From NCBI RefSeq assembly GCF_010500955.1, contig NZ_QVMJ01000009.1:62001-126000 (forward strand): 64,000 nt of DNA, given 5' to 3'. Below, piece by piece: positions 33,360 to 41,739 of the stretch. The DNA comes from Bacteroides sp. 519. Lineage in GTDB: Bacteria; Bacteroidota; Bacteroidia; Bacteroidales; Bacteroidaceae. Under the pieces are notes generated by a model, which was not told the origin of the DNA, did not search any database, and saw only the letters and a program-made list of their open reading frames with translations. The translations under genes and the position numbers were made by a program. Positions within the stretch are counted from its first letter, which is position 1; every line of letters begins with the position of its first letter.

Positions 33360-36300
33360 ATGGCTAACAACTCTCAACTTTCAACTCTCAACTCTCAACT
33401 AGAAGAAAAACGACGTATTTCTTCCTTTACTCTTATTGTTGCGTTTATATGTGTTGCATTGGTGGGGTTAGCTCTTATACCTTTATTACCTGTAAAACTA
33501 AATCCTTCCCGATCCCTTCCCGGATTTACTGTTCAGTTTAGCATGCCGGGAAGTTCGGCCCGTGTTGTGGAACAGGAAGCCACGAGTAAACTCGAAGCCA
33601 TGCTAGCCCGTATCAAGGGCGTAAGAAAAATGGATTCGAACTCCGGAAATGGATGGGGAAACATTACCATTGAACTGGATAAACATGCCGATATTGATGC
33701 TGTTCGTTTTGAAGCATCCACCATTATCCGGCAAACATGGCCGCAATTGCCCGAGGAAGTAACATACCCCTACATCCAAATGAAGATGCCCGACGATAAT
33801 GCATCGCGGCCCTTTATGACATTTACACTGAATGCTCCTGCCACTCCAATAGTGATACAACAATTTGCCGAAGAGCATATTAAAACACGTTTGGCTCAAA
33901 TACCAGGTATATACCGTATAAATGTAAGTGGCGCAACGCCTATGGAATGGAGGCTGGAATACGATAGTGAGTTATTGCGTACCTATGGTGTCACTATTCA
34001 GGATATCAAACAAGCAGTTTCACGGCATTATCATAAAGACTTTTTGGGTACCTGCGATATGGAAACAATGAATGGGGAGAAGGAATGGATACGGTTAACC
34101 TTGGTTCCAGAACATGATACCACCCAATTTAATGCGTCGGATATTTTAGTAACCAGTTCGGAGGGTAAATTAATTAAGCTGGATGCACTGGTTCGGGTAG
34201 ATTATGTTGAAGAAGAGCCCCGAAACTACTTCCGCATCAACGGGCTGAATTCAATATACTTATCAATTACAGCAGAAGAAACAGCAAACCAGCTGCAACT
34301 AAGTACGGAGGTACAAAACGAACTTCAAAATATTCGCCGGATTTTGCCGCAAGGTTATGAAATGCACATGAGCTATAATGCAACAGAGTTTATTCAGAAA
34401 GAACTGGATAAAATTTATCTACGCACAGGCTTAACTGTCTTAATACTTCTGGTATTTGTTTTCATAATCACCATCAATTTCAAATATCTTCTGTTAATTG
34501 TTATCAGTTTAACAATAAATGTAGCAATTGCAATTATCTTTTATTATCTGTTTGGTTTAGAGATGCAATTGTATTCACTGGCAGGTATAACAGTATCATT
34601 GAATCTGATTATAGATAATACCATAGTAATGACCGATCATATACTCCATCGCAAAAACCTGAAGGCATTTATGTCTATTCTGGCTGCTACACTTACCACA
34701 ATGGGGGCATTGGTTATTATATTTTTCCTGGACGAGAAAATAAGATTGAATTTACAAGATTTTGCGGCTGTAGTTATTATAAGTCTGGCTGTATCACTGT
34801 TTGTCGCACTGTTTTTGGTTCCGGCATTAATTGATAAAATCCACCTTCGTAAAAGTGGAAACAAGACAACCCGATTCCGTTTGGCTTTTGGAAAACATAA
34901 AAAAACATTTTATAAAAGAGGAGCTGTTTATTTCACCCGGTTCTATGCTGTACTGATACGTTTCCTATGTAGGTGGAGAATAGCTGTATGTGTTTTAATG
35001 ATTCTGCTTTTCGGCCTACCAGTATTTATGCTGCCCGATAAGCTGGAAGGAGAGGGGAAATGGCCCGACTTTTATAACAAAATGTTCGGATCGACTACCT
35101 ATAAAGAAAACATAAAACCCATAACTGACAAAGTATTAGGAGGAAGTTTACGTTTGTTTGTGCAAAAGGTTTACGAAGGAAGTTATTTTACCCGAAACGA
35201 AGAAGTTGTATTGTACATCAATGCTAATTTGCCCAATGGTAGTACATTGGAACAAATGAATAACCTTATAAAACGGATGGAAATATACTTGAGTGAGTTC
35301 AAAGAAATCAAGCAATTCCAAACATCTGTATACAGTCCGTTACGGGGTAGTATCAATATCTATTTTACTGACGAGCACCAGCGGAGTGGTTTTCCTTATA
35401 CCTTGAAATCTAATATCATAAGTAAAGCTTTGCAACTGGGTGGTGGCAGCTGGGGAGTGTTTGGATTGCAGGATATGGGATTCTCAAACGATGTACGCGA
35501 AAGTGCCGGTACTTTCGAAATTAAAATATATGGTTATAACTATGATGAACTGTATAGTTATGCCGAGAAACTAAAAGAACGCTTATTGAGCCATCGGCGT
35601 ATAAAAGAGGTTATTATCAGTTCGGAATATTCATGGTGGAAAGATGATTATCAAGAGTTCTATTTCAACTTGAATAAATCCCGAATGGCCGAGGAAGATA
35701 TTTCTGCAATGAATTTATTTGCTTCCTTACAGCCAGTTTTTGGTAAGAATATGGAAGCCGGAACAGTTATAACAGAAAATGGTTTGGAGAAAATCAAGTT
35801 AAACTCCCGTCAATCGCATGAATATGATATATGGGCTCTTCAATATTTTCCTTTTCCAGTGAATAGTAAGTATTATAAAATAAGCGAATTGGCAACAGTA
35901 GAAAAAGGACAAATGCCCCAGAAAATAGCCAAAGAGAATCAACAATATCGTTTACATTTACAATACGAGTATATTGGCTCTAACGAACAGGGTCGAAAAT
36001 TGCAAAAGCGTGATCTGGAAGAATTCAAGGATGAACTTCCGATGGGATATACAGTTGAAGCAGGAGGAACAAATTGGTATTGGAATAAAAAAGATAGTAA
36101 GCAATATCTTTTGTTATTAGTTATTATTGCTATTATTTTCTTTATATCCAGTATTCTTTTCAATTCACTAAAACAGCCATTGGCCATTATATTTGTTATA
36201 CCGGTTTCGTATATAGGGGTGTTTCTTACATTTTATTGGTTTAAACTTAACTTTGATCAGGGTGGTTTTGCTGCCTTTGTTTTACTTTGTGGTATAACAG

Positions 36301-36581
36301 TAAATGCCAGCATTTATATCCTGAACGAGTTTAATTCCATTCGTCGTCGTATTCCTAACATATCACCATTAAAAGCATATACCAAAGCATGGAATGCCAA
36401 AGTTATGCCAATTTTCTTAACTGTTGTTTCAACCATACTTGGATTTATTCCTTTTATGGTTGGTACTGATAAAGAATCATTCTGGTTTCCGCTGGCAGCT
36501 GGAACGATAGGAGGATTGGTTATGTCGCTAATTGGTCTTTTCTTTTTATTGCCGGTGCTTACCCTCAAAAAGAGAGTGTAG
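33360..36581 (+). CDS. RND family efflux pump, inner-membrane subunit 2
   Basis: This 1073-residue RND transporter has two porter domains and 12 helices. The helix-4 region reads LAGITVSLNLIIDNTIVMTDHI, and the late helices include FAAFVLLCGITVNASIYILNEFN. It is distantly related to the first pump and may form a hetero-oligomer with it, as MdtB/MdtC do, because the operon has only one adaptor and one TolC; this is inference. The N-terminus MANNSQLSTLNSQLEEKRR is encoded by the CTCTCAA word repeat. No alternative ATG precedes TM1, so the repeat-derived heptads appear to be translated. Confidence 0.92.
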   Translation: MANNSQLSTLNSQLEEKRRISSFTLIVAFICVALVGLALIPLLPVKLNPSRSLPGFTVQFSMPGSSARVVEQEATSKLEAMLARIKGVRKMDSNSGNGWGNITIELDKHADIDAVRFEASTIIRQTWPQLPEEVTYPYIQMKMPDDNASRPFMTFTLNAPATPIVIQQFAEEHIKTRLAQIPGIYRINVSGATPMEWRLEYDSELLRTYGVTIQDIKQAVSRHYHKDFLGTCDMETMNGEKEWIRLTLVPEHDTTQFNASDILVTSSEGKLIKLDALVRVDYVEEEPRNYFRINGLNSIYLSITAEETANQLQLSTEVQNELQNIRRILPQGYEMHMSYNATEFIQKELDKIYLRTGLTVLILLVFVFIITINFKYLLLIVISLTINVAIAIIFYYLFGLEMQLYSLAGITVSLNLIIDNTIVMTDHILHRKNLKAFMSILAATLTTMGALVIIFFLDEKIRLNLQDFAAVVIISLAVSLFVALFLVPALIDKIHLRKSGNKTTRFRLAFGKHKKTFYKRGAVYFTRFYAVLIRFLCRWRIAVCVLMILLFGLPVFMLPDKLEGEGKWPDFYNKMFGSTTYKENIKPITDKVLGGSLRLFVQKVYEGSYFTRNEEVVLYINANLPNGSTLEQMNNLIKRMEIYLSEFKEIKQFQTSVYSPLRGSINIYFTDEHQRSGFPYTLKSNIISKALQLGGGSWGVFGLQDMGFSNDVRESAGTFEIKIYGYNYDELYSYAEKLKERLLSHRRIKEVIISSEYSWWKDDYQEFYFNLNKSRMAEEDISAMNLFASLQPVFGKNMEAGTVITENGLEKIKLNSRQSHEYDIWALQYFPFPVNSKYYKISELATVEKGQMPQKIAKENQQYRLHLQYEYIGSNEQGRKLQKRDLEEFKDELPMGYTVEAGGTNWYWNKKDSKQYLLLLVIIAIIFFISSILFNSLKQPLAIIFVIPVSYIGVFLTFYWFKLNFDQGGFAAFVLLCGITVNASIYILNEFNSIRRRIPNISPLKAYTKAWNAKVMPIFLTVVSTILGFIPFMVGTDKESFWFPLAAGTIGGLVMSLIGLFFLLPVLTLKKRV
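33367..33401 (+). repeat. CTCTCAA word run inside the second RND gene
   Basis: Five near-perfect 7-bp CAACTCT units lie within the first 14 codons. The same word is found at 7201-7363 and 46746-46828. Here only the stop-free strand of the word is present and there is no facing complement nearby. Confidence 0.8.
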
Positions 36582-36652
36582 GCTTTTCGTTGTAATAATC
36601 TACATTATAAAGAAACCTAAGCGAAAAATATTCATTTTCTAATATTTAAGAG

Positions 36653-36660
36653 TATCTTTG
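36653..36660 (+). promoter_or_regulatory. -7 promoter element of the Rpn-type gene
   Basis: TATCTTTG matches TAnnTTTG, 28 bases before the ATG at 36688. Confidence 0.6.
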
Positions 36661-36687
36661 TTATAACATTATACTAAAAAGAAAAAT

Positions 36688-37629
36688 ATGAGTAATCCTT
36701 GTTTAATTCGTTTCGACTGGGCTATAAAAAGATTATTGCGCAACAAATCTAACTTTGTAGTTCTTGAAGGTCTCCTCACTGTACTGCTTGGTGAAGAAAT
36801 GCATATCCAACATATATTAGAAAGTGAAGGTAATCAAGAAGCTTATGATGATAAGTTCAATAGTGTTGATATGCTTGTACAAAATAGTAAAGGTGAACTT
36901 TTACTTATTGAGGTGCAAAACAATCGTGAACTCGACTATTTTCACCGTATGCTCTATGGTACTTCGAAAGTAATAACCGAATATATACATCGTGGTGAAG
37001 CGTACGGCAAAGTACGTAAAGTATACTCTATCAATATAGTCTACTTTGAATTAGGACAAGGTACCGACTATGTGTATCATGGAAAAACAGATTTTAGAGG
37101 AATCCATACTAACGACCTGCTTCAACTTTCGGTTCACCAACGTGAACGTTTCATTAAACAAGAAGCTGGTGAAATATTTCCTGAGTACTATGTGCTTCGT
37201 GTGAACGACTTCGATAAGCATGCCATTGAACCTCTTGACCAATGGATTTCTTTTTTGAAAACAGGCGAGATAGATGAAAATGCTACTGCTGCCGGTTTAC
37301 CTGAAGCGCGTGAACGGTTACGCATGGATGCTCTTCCTGATGACGAACGTAGAGCCTATATTGCTCACATGGATGCTGTTGCTTATCAACGAAGTGTTCT
37401 TGAAACAGGACATTATGAAGGATACCAGGAAGGAAAAGCAGAAGGAAGATTGGAAGGAAAAGAAGAAGGAAGACTGGAAGGAAGACTGGAAGGAAGATTG
37501 GAAGGAAAAGAAGAAGGGAAAACAGAAGGAAAACTCGAAGTGGCTTCCATAATGAAAGCAAAAGGTATTTCAATAGAAAATATAGTAGAGATAACAGGGT
37601 TAACACATAAAGAGATAGAAAATTTATAA
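36688..37629 (+). CDS. Rpn/PD-(D/E)XK-type nuclease-transposase protein with repetitive tail
   Basis: The 313-residue protein matches the Rpn (PD-(D/E)XK 'transposase') family common in Bacteroidales. Core elements are FDWAIKRLLRNKSNFVVLEGLL, the Asp in FNSVDMLVQN and the Glu-Val-Gln in LLIEVQNNRELDYFHRMLYG, which form the nuclease site. Characterised Rpn proteins are endonucleases that raise recombination, and recent work links some to phage defence. Residues about 250-290 are an EGK/EGR repeat (GxxEGxxEG) coded by nearly identical 12-base units, so length variation is likely. The final 30 residues are a conserved helical end (IMKAKGISIENIVEITGL). A terminator follows. Confidence 0.88.
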   Translation: MSNPCLIRFDWAIKRLLRNKSNFVVLEGLLTVLLGEEMHIQHILESEGNQEAYDDKFNSVDMLVQNSKGELLLIEVQNNRELDYFHRMLYGTSKVITEYIHRGEAYGKVRKVYSINIVYFELGQGTDYVYHGKTDFRGIHTNDLLQLSVHQRERFIKQEAGEIFPEYYVLRVNDFDKHAIEPLDQWISFLKTGEIDENATAAGLPEARERLRMDALPDDERRAYIAHMDAVAYQRSVLETGHYEGYQEGKAEGRLEGKEEGRLEGRLEGRLEGKEEGKTEGKLEVASIMKAKGISIENIVEITGLTHKEIENL

Positions 37630-37630
37630 A

Positions 37631-37660
37631 GGAGGGCTTTGGGCCCTCCCAATTTTTTGT
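37631..37660 (+). terminator. Rho-independent terminator after the Rpn-type gene
   Basis: GGAGGGC and GCCCTCC form a 7-bp GC-rich stem, followed by AATTTTTT. It sits immediately before the stop of the convergent GH13 gene. Confidence 0.85.
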
Positions 37661-37663
37661 GAA

Positions 37664-39355
37664 TTATAAACTTATCTTCAACACTTTCCCATTATACTTA
37701 TCTATAGATATATCTGTAGCTTTATAAGGCAAACAGCATATATTTTCCTTTTTACCAGTTAACAAATCAGTAGCAACACAAGTTTCTAAAGGAGGTATTC
37801 GTAGAAAATCAAATGCATGCGAAGGTATATTGATAGCAATATCAACAGGGGTAGAATCAAAATTTACTGCAATTAGTAATAATTCCTTTTCATGTTTGCG
37901 TAGGAAAACATACTGTTTGTGCTCATTGAAACGCCAGCCGTTTTCATTTGCATACATCAAATCAAAGAATTCTCCTTCGCTAATAGCCTTTTCATTATTG
38001 CAAATAGTAAGAATCCTTTGATACATATCGCGCAGTGATTTTTGTTCTTTAGTTAGTGCCTTACTTCCAAAATATCCACCATTTCTCCATTGGCGTATGC
38101 TGTTTACACTCCAATAATCGAATATAGTAGTACGTCCGTCACAACCACTGAACCCTTCATTATCCATTCCAGGTTCGCCCAGTTCCTGACCAAAATAAAC
38201 CATTACCGGATTTGTATTCATACATGCTGTTACAATGAATGCGGGAATACCTTTTTGTGCATTGCCTGCAAAAAAGTTAGATGCAATTCGTTGCTCGTCG
38301 TGGTTCTCGAGGAAATTAAGCATGCGTTTCTCTATTCCATTCAAAGACTGCCAACTGCGGGTAATGGCTTTAGCCGACTCGTAGCCACACATTACATTAC
38401 GTAATGTATCATATAGTCCTACCTTATCATATAAATAATCAAATTTTCCTCTGAATAAATAATTCTTGTATTCATGTGGATTATATACTTCAGCAATAAA
38501 AATGATATCCGGATAAATGTCTTTAACCTGTGGAATAACCCATTCCCAGAACTCAACAGGCACCATTTCGGCCATGTCACACCTGAATCCATCTACTCCT
38601 TTTGATGACCAGAACAAAAGTACATCCAACATTTTAAGCCAGGTATCAGGTGTGGGGTTAAAATGTTTGCTGCCTCCGTTCAGATAATCTATGCCATAAT
38701 TCAGTTTAATCGTTTCGTACCAGTCGTTAATAGTAGGGTAGGGGTCGAACCGGTCGTTACCGGTTGCCTTGGCAGGCTTTTCATGATAAGAACTATCGGC
38801 ACCGGCTTTCATATCGAACTGTGCATGCAGATCGTGTCCGGGTATGTAATAGAAGTTATTATACGGACTAAAAGCCAGTGTATCGTCATCATTGGCACCT
38901 AAATCAATACTGCCATCCGGTTGAGCATCCGAATGATATTGTCGGGCAACATGATTTGGAACAAAATCCATAATAACCTTAAGGTTGTTTTCATGGCTCC
39001 GGTCTACCAAATCTTCAAACTCTTTCATTCTGCCGGGCACATCTTTTGCCAAATCCGGGTCAATGTCGTAATAATCTTTAATAGCATAAGGCGATCCGGC
39101 TTTTCCTTTTACCACAGCCGGATGATCCGGACGGATATTGTATTGTCTATAATCCGTTTGAGTGGCATGTTCAATGATACCTGTATACCAAATGTGTGTA
39201 GCCCCAAGTTTCTTTATTTCCTTCAGGGTCTGATTGGTAAAGTCGGCCATTTTTCCACATCCATTCTCTTGGATATTACCATTATGTATACAATGATTGT
39301 TGTCGTTTCCAAACAAACGTGTAAATACCTGGTATATGATAATTTTATTATTCAT
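37664..39355 (-). CDS. GH13 alpha-amylase family enzyme, probably cytoplasmic
   Basis: The 563-residue protein has no signal peptide. It shows the GH13 regions in order: MDFVPNHV, GVDGFRCDMAEMV with the nucleophile Asp, IFIAEVYNP with the acid/base Glu, and NFLENHDEQRI with the third Asp. A C-terminal beta domain follows. It would cleave or transfer alpha-1,4/1,6 glucans such as intracellular maltodextrin or glycogen; the exact activity is not evident. It is nine bases downstream of the patatin gene on the same strand, so they are likely co-transcribed. Confidence 0.92.
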   Translation of the reverse strand: MNNKIIIYQVFTRLFGNDNNHCIHNGNIQENGCGKMADFTNQTLKEIKKLGATHIWYTGIIEHATQTDYRQYNIRPDHPAVVKGKAGSPYAIKDYYDIDPDLAKDVPGRMKEFEDLVDRSHENNLKVIMDFVPNHVARQYHSDAQPDGSIDLGANDDDTLAFSPYNNFYYIPGHDLHAQFDMKAGADSSYHEKPAKATGNDRFDPYPTINDWYETIKLNYGIDYLNGGSKHFNPTPDTWLKMLDVLLFWSSKGVDGFRCDMAEMVPVEFWEWVIPQVKDIYPDIIFIAEVYNPHEYKNYLFRGKFDYLYDKVGLYDTLRNVMCGYESAKAITRSWQSLNGIEKRMLNFLENHDEQRIASNFFAGNAQKGIPAFIVTACMNTNPVMVYFGQELGEPGMDNEGFSGCDGRTTIFDYWSVNSIRQWRNGGYFGSKALTKEQKSLRDMYQRILTICNNEKAISEGEFFDLMYANENGWRFNEHKQYVFLRKHEKELLLIAVNFDSTPVDIAINIPSHAFDFLRIPPLETCVATDLLTGKKENICCLPYKATDISIDKYNGKVLKISL

Positions 39356-39364
39356 TCGTTGTAT

Positions 39365-40168
39365 TTATCTATTTAATATTTTTCCTTTTGCCTGAATTAG
39401 TTGTTCTAATATCTCGTTGGCTGTTGTATATCCTTGCTCAAATATCTCATCTGCTTTTTCTAGTTCGTGGTTACTGTAACCTTGCAGATTATAAGGTTCA
39501 ATCAATAAGTCACAATTTTCTTTTTGTGGCAATGAGTTTGCACAAAAAACAAAATGATAGGATCGCATAGCAATACTCACAATGTTTTTTTTGTATTCTT
39601 CGGCTACCAATGGACTAACATTGATGGCAATAACTTTTTCGCAGGTTCTGCGTATGGTTGATACTGGCAGGTTCATAAATAAACCCCCATCTACATAAGA
39701 TGTTCCATCAATTTCAATAGGAGCAAACATAACAGGCATACAACAGGATGCTGCAATTCTTTCTGCCAGGTTGCCCGTAGTAAAATGAACACTTTTCCCT
39801 TTATCAAGGTTTGTGGCAGTAATTATGAATGGAATTTTCAGCTCTTCAATATTTTTGGCCTTTAGGTTTGTATTCAGAAAGTCAATGAATTCGCTCAGGT
39901 CGAACAATCCTACTTTAGGAATAACAAGCTTGGTAAGATCCTGAAATTTGTGTCCGGCAAAATATTTTAAAACCTCATACGGTTCATTTCCATCAGCATA
40001 GAATGCTCCTGCCAGTGCTCCTGCGCTAACTCCGGATATAACATCGGGTTTAATATCATGCTCCAATAAAGCCTGCATAGCTCCCAAGTGTGCAAACCCT
40101 TTTATAAACCCTCCACTTAGTGCAAAGCCTATTTCGTATTTCTGTGTAACCTGGTTTCCTTCAATCAT
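39365..40168 (-). CDS. Patatin-like phospholipase
   Basis: The ATG at 40168 (MIEGNQVTQKYEIGFAL) is preferred over an upstream GTG. The 267-residue protein has the glycine-rich oxyanion loop SGGFIKGFAHLGA, the nucleophile motif GVSAG and the catalytic Asp in YVDGGLF, so the Ser-Asp dyad is complete. It is a cytoplasmic acyl hydrolase of the YchK/RssA type with no signal peptide or membrane helix. It precedes the GH13 gene on the same strand. The natural lipid substrate is unknown. Confidence 0.92.
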   Translation of the reverse strand: MIEGNQVTQKYEIGFALSGGFIKGFAHLGAMQALLEHDIKPDVISGVSAGALAGAFYADGNEPYEVLKYFAGHKFQDLTKLVIPKVGLFDLSEFIDFLNTNLKAKNIEELKIPFIITATNLDKGKSVHFTTGNLAERIAASCCMPVMFAPIEIDGTSYVDGGLFMNLPVSTIRRTCEKVIAINVSPLVAEEYKKNIVSIAMRSYHFVFCANSLPQKENCDLLIEPYNLQGYSNHELEKADEIFEQGYTTANEILEQLIQAKGKILNR

Positions 40169-40288
40169 AACCACTTAGAATCTATTTTCGCCACGAATAT
40201 AATAAATATATTTAGAGTTTTGAGTAATGAACAATGAATTTTGAATTAATATGTTCATTTTTATTTATTCGTTAATCATTACTGTTTT

Positions 40289-40395
40289 TTATGCTGCAAA
40301 TCGTCATTTCAAAATGCAGCATTTCACACTTTCGAAATGCAGCATTTTGATTGAACGAAATGCAGCATTTCATCAATGCAAAATGCAGCATTTTG
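40289..40395. repeat. Phased palindrome array, 23-bp period (AAATGCAGCATTT)
   Basis: Four perfect copies of the 13-bp palindrome AAATGCAGCATTT start at 40312, 40335, 40358 and 40381, exactly 23 bp apart. A degenerate fifth, TTATGCTGCAAAT, at 40289 is in register. The 10-bp spacers differ (CACACTTTCG, TGATTGAACG, CATCAATGCA). The gene-free stretch 40169-40769 holds this array, a TIR element and the fabD terminator, and nothing else supportable. Confidence 0.9.
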
Positions 40396-40549
40396 AAAAT
40401 GAACAATAAAATCGGCTCTGTGAGGCGTATAAGCGATGTGGTTAGGGCGATTTTCCTGTTTTTGTTGTTTTTGATAGCAGTGAAATAGCTAAACAGAAGA
40501 GTTTGTTTTGGACAGATTTTTTATCGTATTAAAGACTGGAAGGACTATA

Positions 40550-40673
40550 GACTGGAAGGAGTTATCGCTTCGCTAGGAGTTAAAGGAGTTAAAGCTTTAG
40601 ATGCTCTGAAGTATCTTTGCTATAACTCCTAAGGAGCAAAGCTCCTGATAACTCCCTTTAACTCCTTCCATTC
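40550..40673. repeat. TIR element, full copy 2 (124 bp)
   Basis: It aligns end to end with the copy at 11487-11612; the left terminus reads GACTGGAAGGAGTTA and the right TAACTCCTTCCATTC. A 2-base deletion and a few substitutions in the central part are the only clear differences, so copying was recent. A duplicated AGACTGGAAGGA lies just outside the left end (40533-40544). Confidence 0.85.
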
Positions 40674-40693
40674 TGGAACATGAATAAGTTTGG

Positions 40694-40750
40694 CTAAAAA
40701 AATCCCCCTTCAGCAGTAGTTGGTATTTCAACTATCACTAAAGGGGGAAA
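40694..40750 (-). terminator. Rho-independent terminator of fabD
   Basis: On the minus strand, CCCCCTTTAGTGATAGTTG pairs with CAACTACTGCTGAAGGGGG around a short loop, followed by a run of T (plus-strand A run at 40696-40702). Confidence 0.85.
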
Positions 40751-40769
40751 ATTTGTTATTGTGATTCTC

Positions 40770-41648
40770 TTAATTACCGTGAGCAGTAACTCCAGATTCA
40801 ATTTTTTTAATTAAACCTTGTAGAACAGCTCCAGGACCACATTCTGTAAAATCAGTAGCTCCATCGGCAACCATCTTTCTTACTGTTTGAGTCCATTTTA
40901 CAGAAGCTGTAAGCTGAGCAACCAGATTTTGTTTAATCTCAACAGGGTCCGTGTGTGGCATAGCATCAACATTCTGATAAACCGGACATTTCGGGGTTTT
41001 AAATTCGGTAGCTTCAATAGCTGCTTCAAGTTCTACTCTGGCTGGTTCCATTAATGGCGAATGGAAGGCACCACCTACTTTTAAAGGCAAAGCACGTTTT
41101 GCGCCGGCAGCCTTCATCAATTCGCAACCTTTTTCTATTCCGGCAATGGTTCCTGATATTACAACTTGTCCCGGACAATTGTAATTAGCAGGTACACATA
41201 TATCATCTGTAATAGAGGCACAAACTTCTTCAACCTTTTCATCTGGAAGTCCGATAATAGCTGCCATTGTTGATGGAGTAATTTCGCATGCTTTCTGCAT
41301 GGCCATTGCGCGGGCATATACAAGCTTTAGTCCATCTTCGAAAGATAAAGCACCGGCAGCAACCAAAGCTGAGAACTCACCAAGTGAATGCCCGGCAGTC
41401 ATTTCAGGCTGAAAATCATCACCTATACATAGAGCTGATATTACTGAGTGTAAGAAAACAGCAGGTTGAGTAACTTTTGTTTGGCGAAGTTCTTCATCCG
41501 AACCCTCGAACATAATATCGGTTATTCGATATCCAAGGATATCATTTGCTTTCTCAAATAATTCTTTGGCCAAAGGATGGTTTTCGTATAAATCTTTACC
41601 CATTCCTGAGAATTGAGCGCCCTGACCAGGAAAAACAAATGCTTTCAT
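40770..41648 (-). CDS. fabD: Malonyl-CoA:ACP transacylase
   Basis: The 292-residue protein begins MKAFVFPGQGAQFSGMG, the FabD signature. The catalytic Ser is in GHSLGEF, the active-site Arg in YARAMAMQ, and the His in GGAFHSPLM. It transfers malonyl groups from CoA to ACP for fatty acid synthesis, in the cytoplasm. It has its own promoter and terminator, so it is monocistronic here. Length is normal and nothing is unusual. Confidence 0.97.
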   Translation of the reverse strand: MKAFVFPGQGAQFSGMGKDLYENHPLAKELFEKANDILGYRITDIMFEGSDEELRQTKVTQPAVFLHSVISALCIGDDFQPEMTAGHSLGEFSALVAAGALSFEDGLKLVYARAMAMQKACEITPSTMAAIIGLPDEKVEEVCASITDDICVPANYNCPGQVVISGTIAGIEKGCELMKAAGAKRALPLKVGGAFHSPLMEPARVELEAAIEATEFKTPKCPVYQNVDAMPHTDPVEIKQNLVAQLTASVKWTQTVRKMVADGATDFTECGPGAVLQGLIKKIESGVTAHGN

Positions 41649-41679
41649 TATTATACTATTTTTATGTTAAATGCAGCTG

Positions 41680-41687
41680 CAAATGTA
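41680..41687 (-). promoter_or_regulatory. -7 promoter element of fabD
   Basis: The minus strand reads TACATTTG, matching TAnnTTTG, 31 bases upstream of the ATG. The short palindrome TGCAGCTGCA lies directly after it (41672-41681). Confidence 0.65.
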
Positions 41688-41739
41688 AGCATTATTATTT
41701 AATAAGGAATAAACGGTACCTTTTTTATTGGTTCACGAT

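Noticed and set aside
37413..37652. Minus-strand frames rich in Ser/Pro or Leu/Phe opposite the Rpn-type tail
   Set aside because: They are low-complexity shadows of the plus-strand GGAAGA repeats.
40312..40393. Possible miniature CRISPR array (identical repeats, variable spacers)
   Set aside because: Repeats are only 13 bp and spacers 10 bp, repeats are perfect palindromes, and no cas gene or leader is present. A phased palindrome array fits better.
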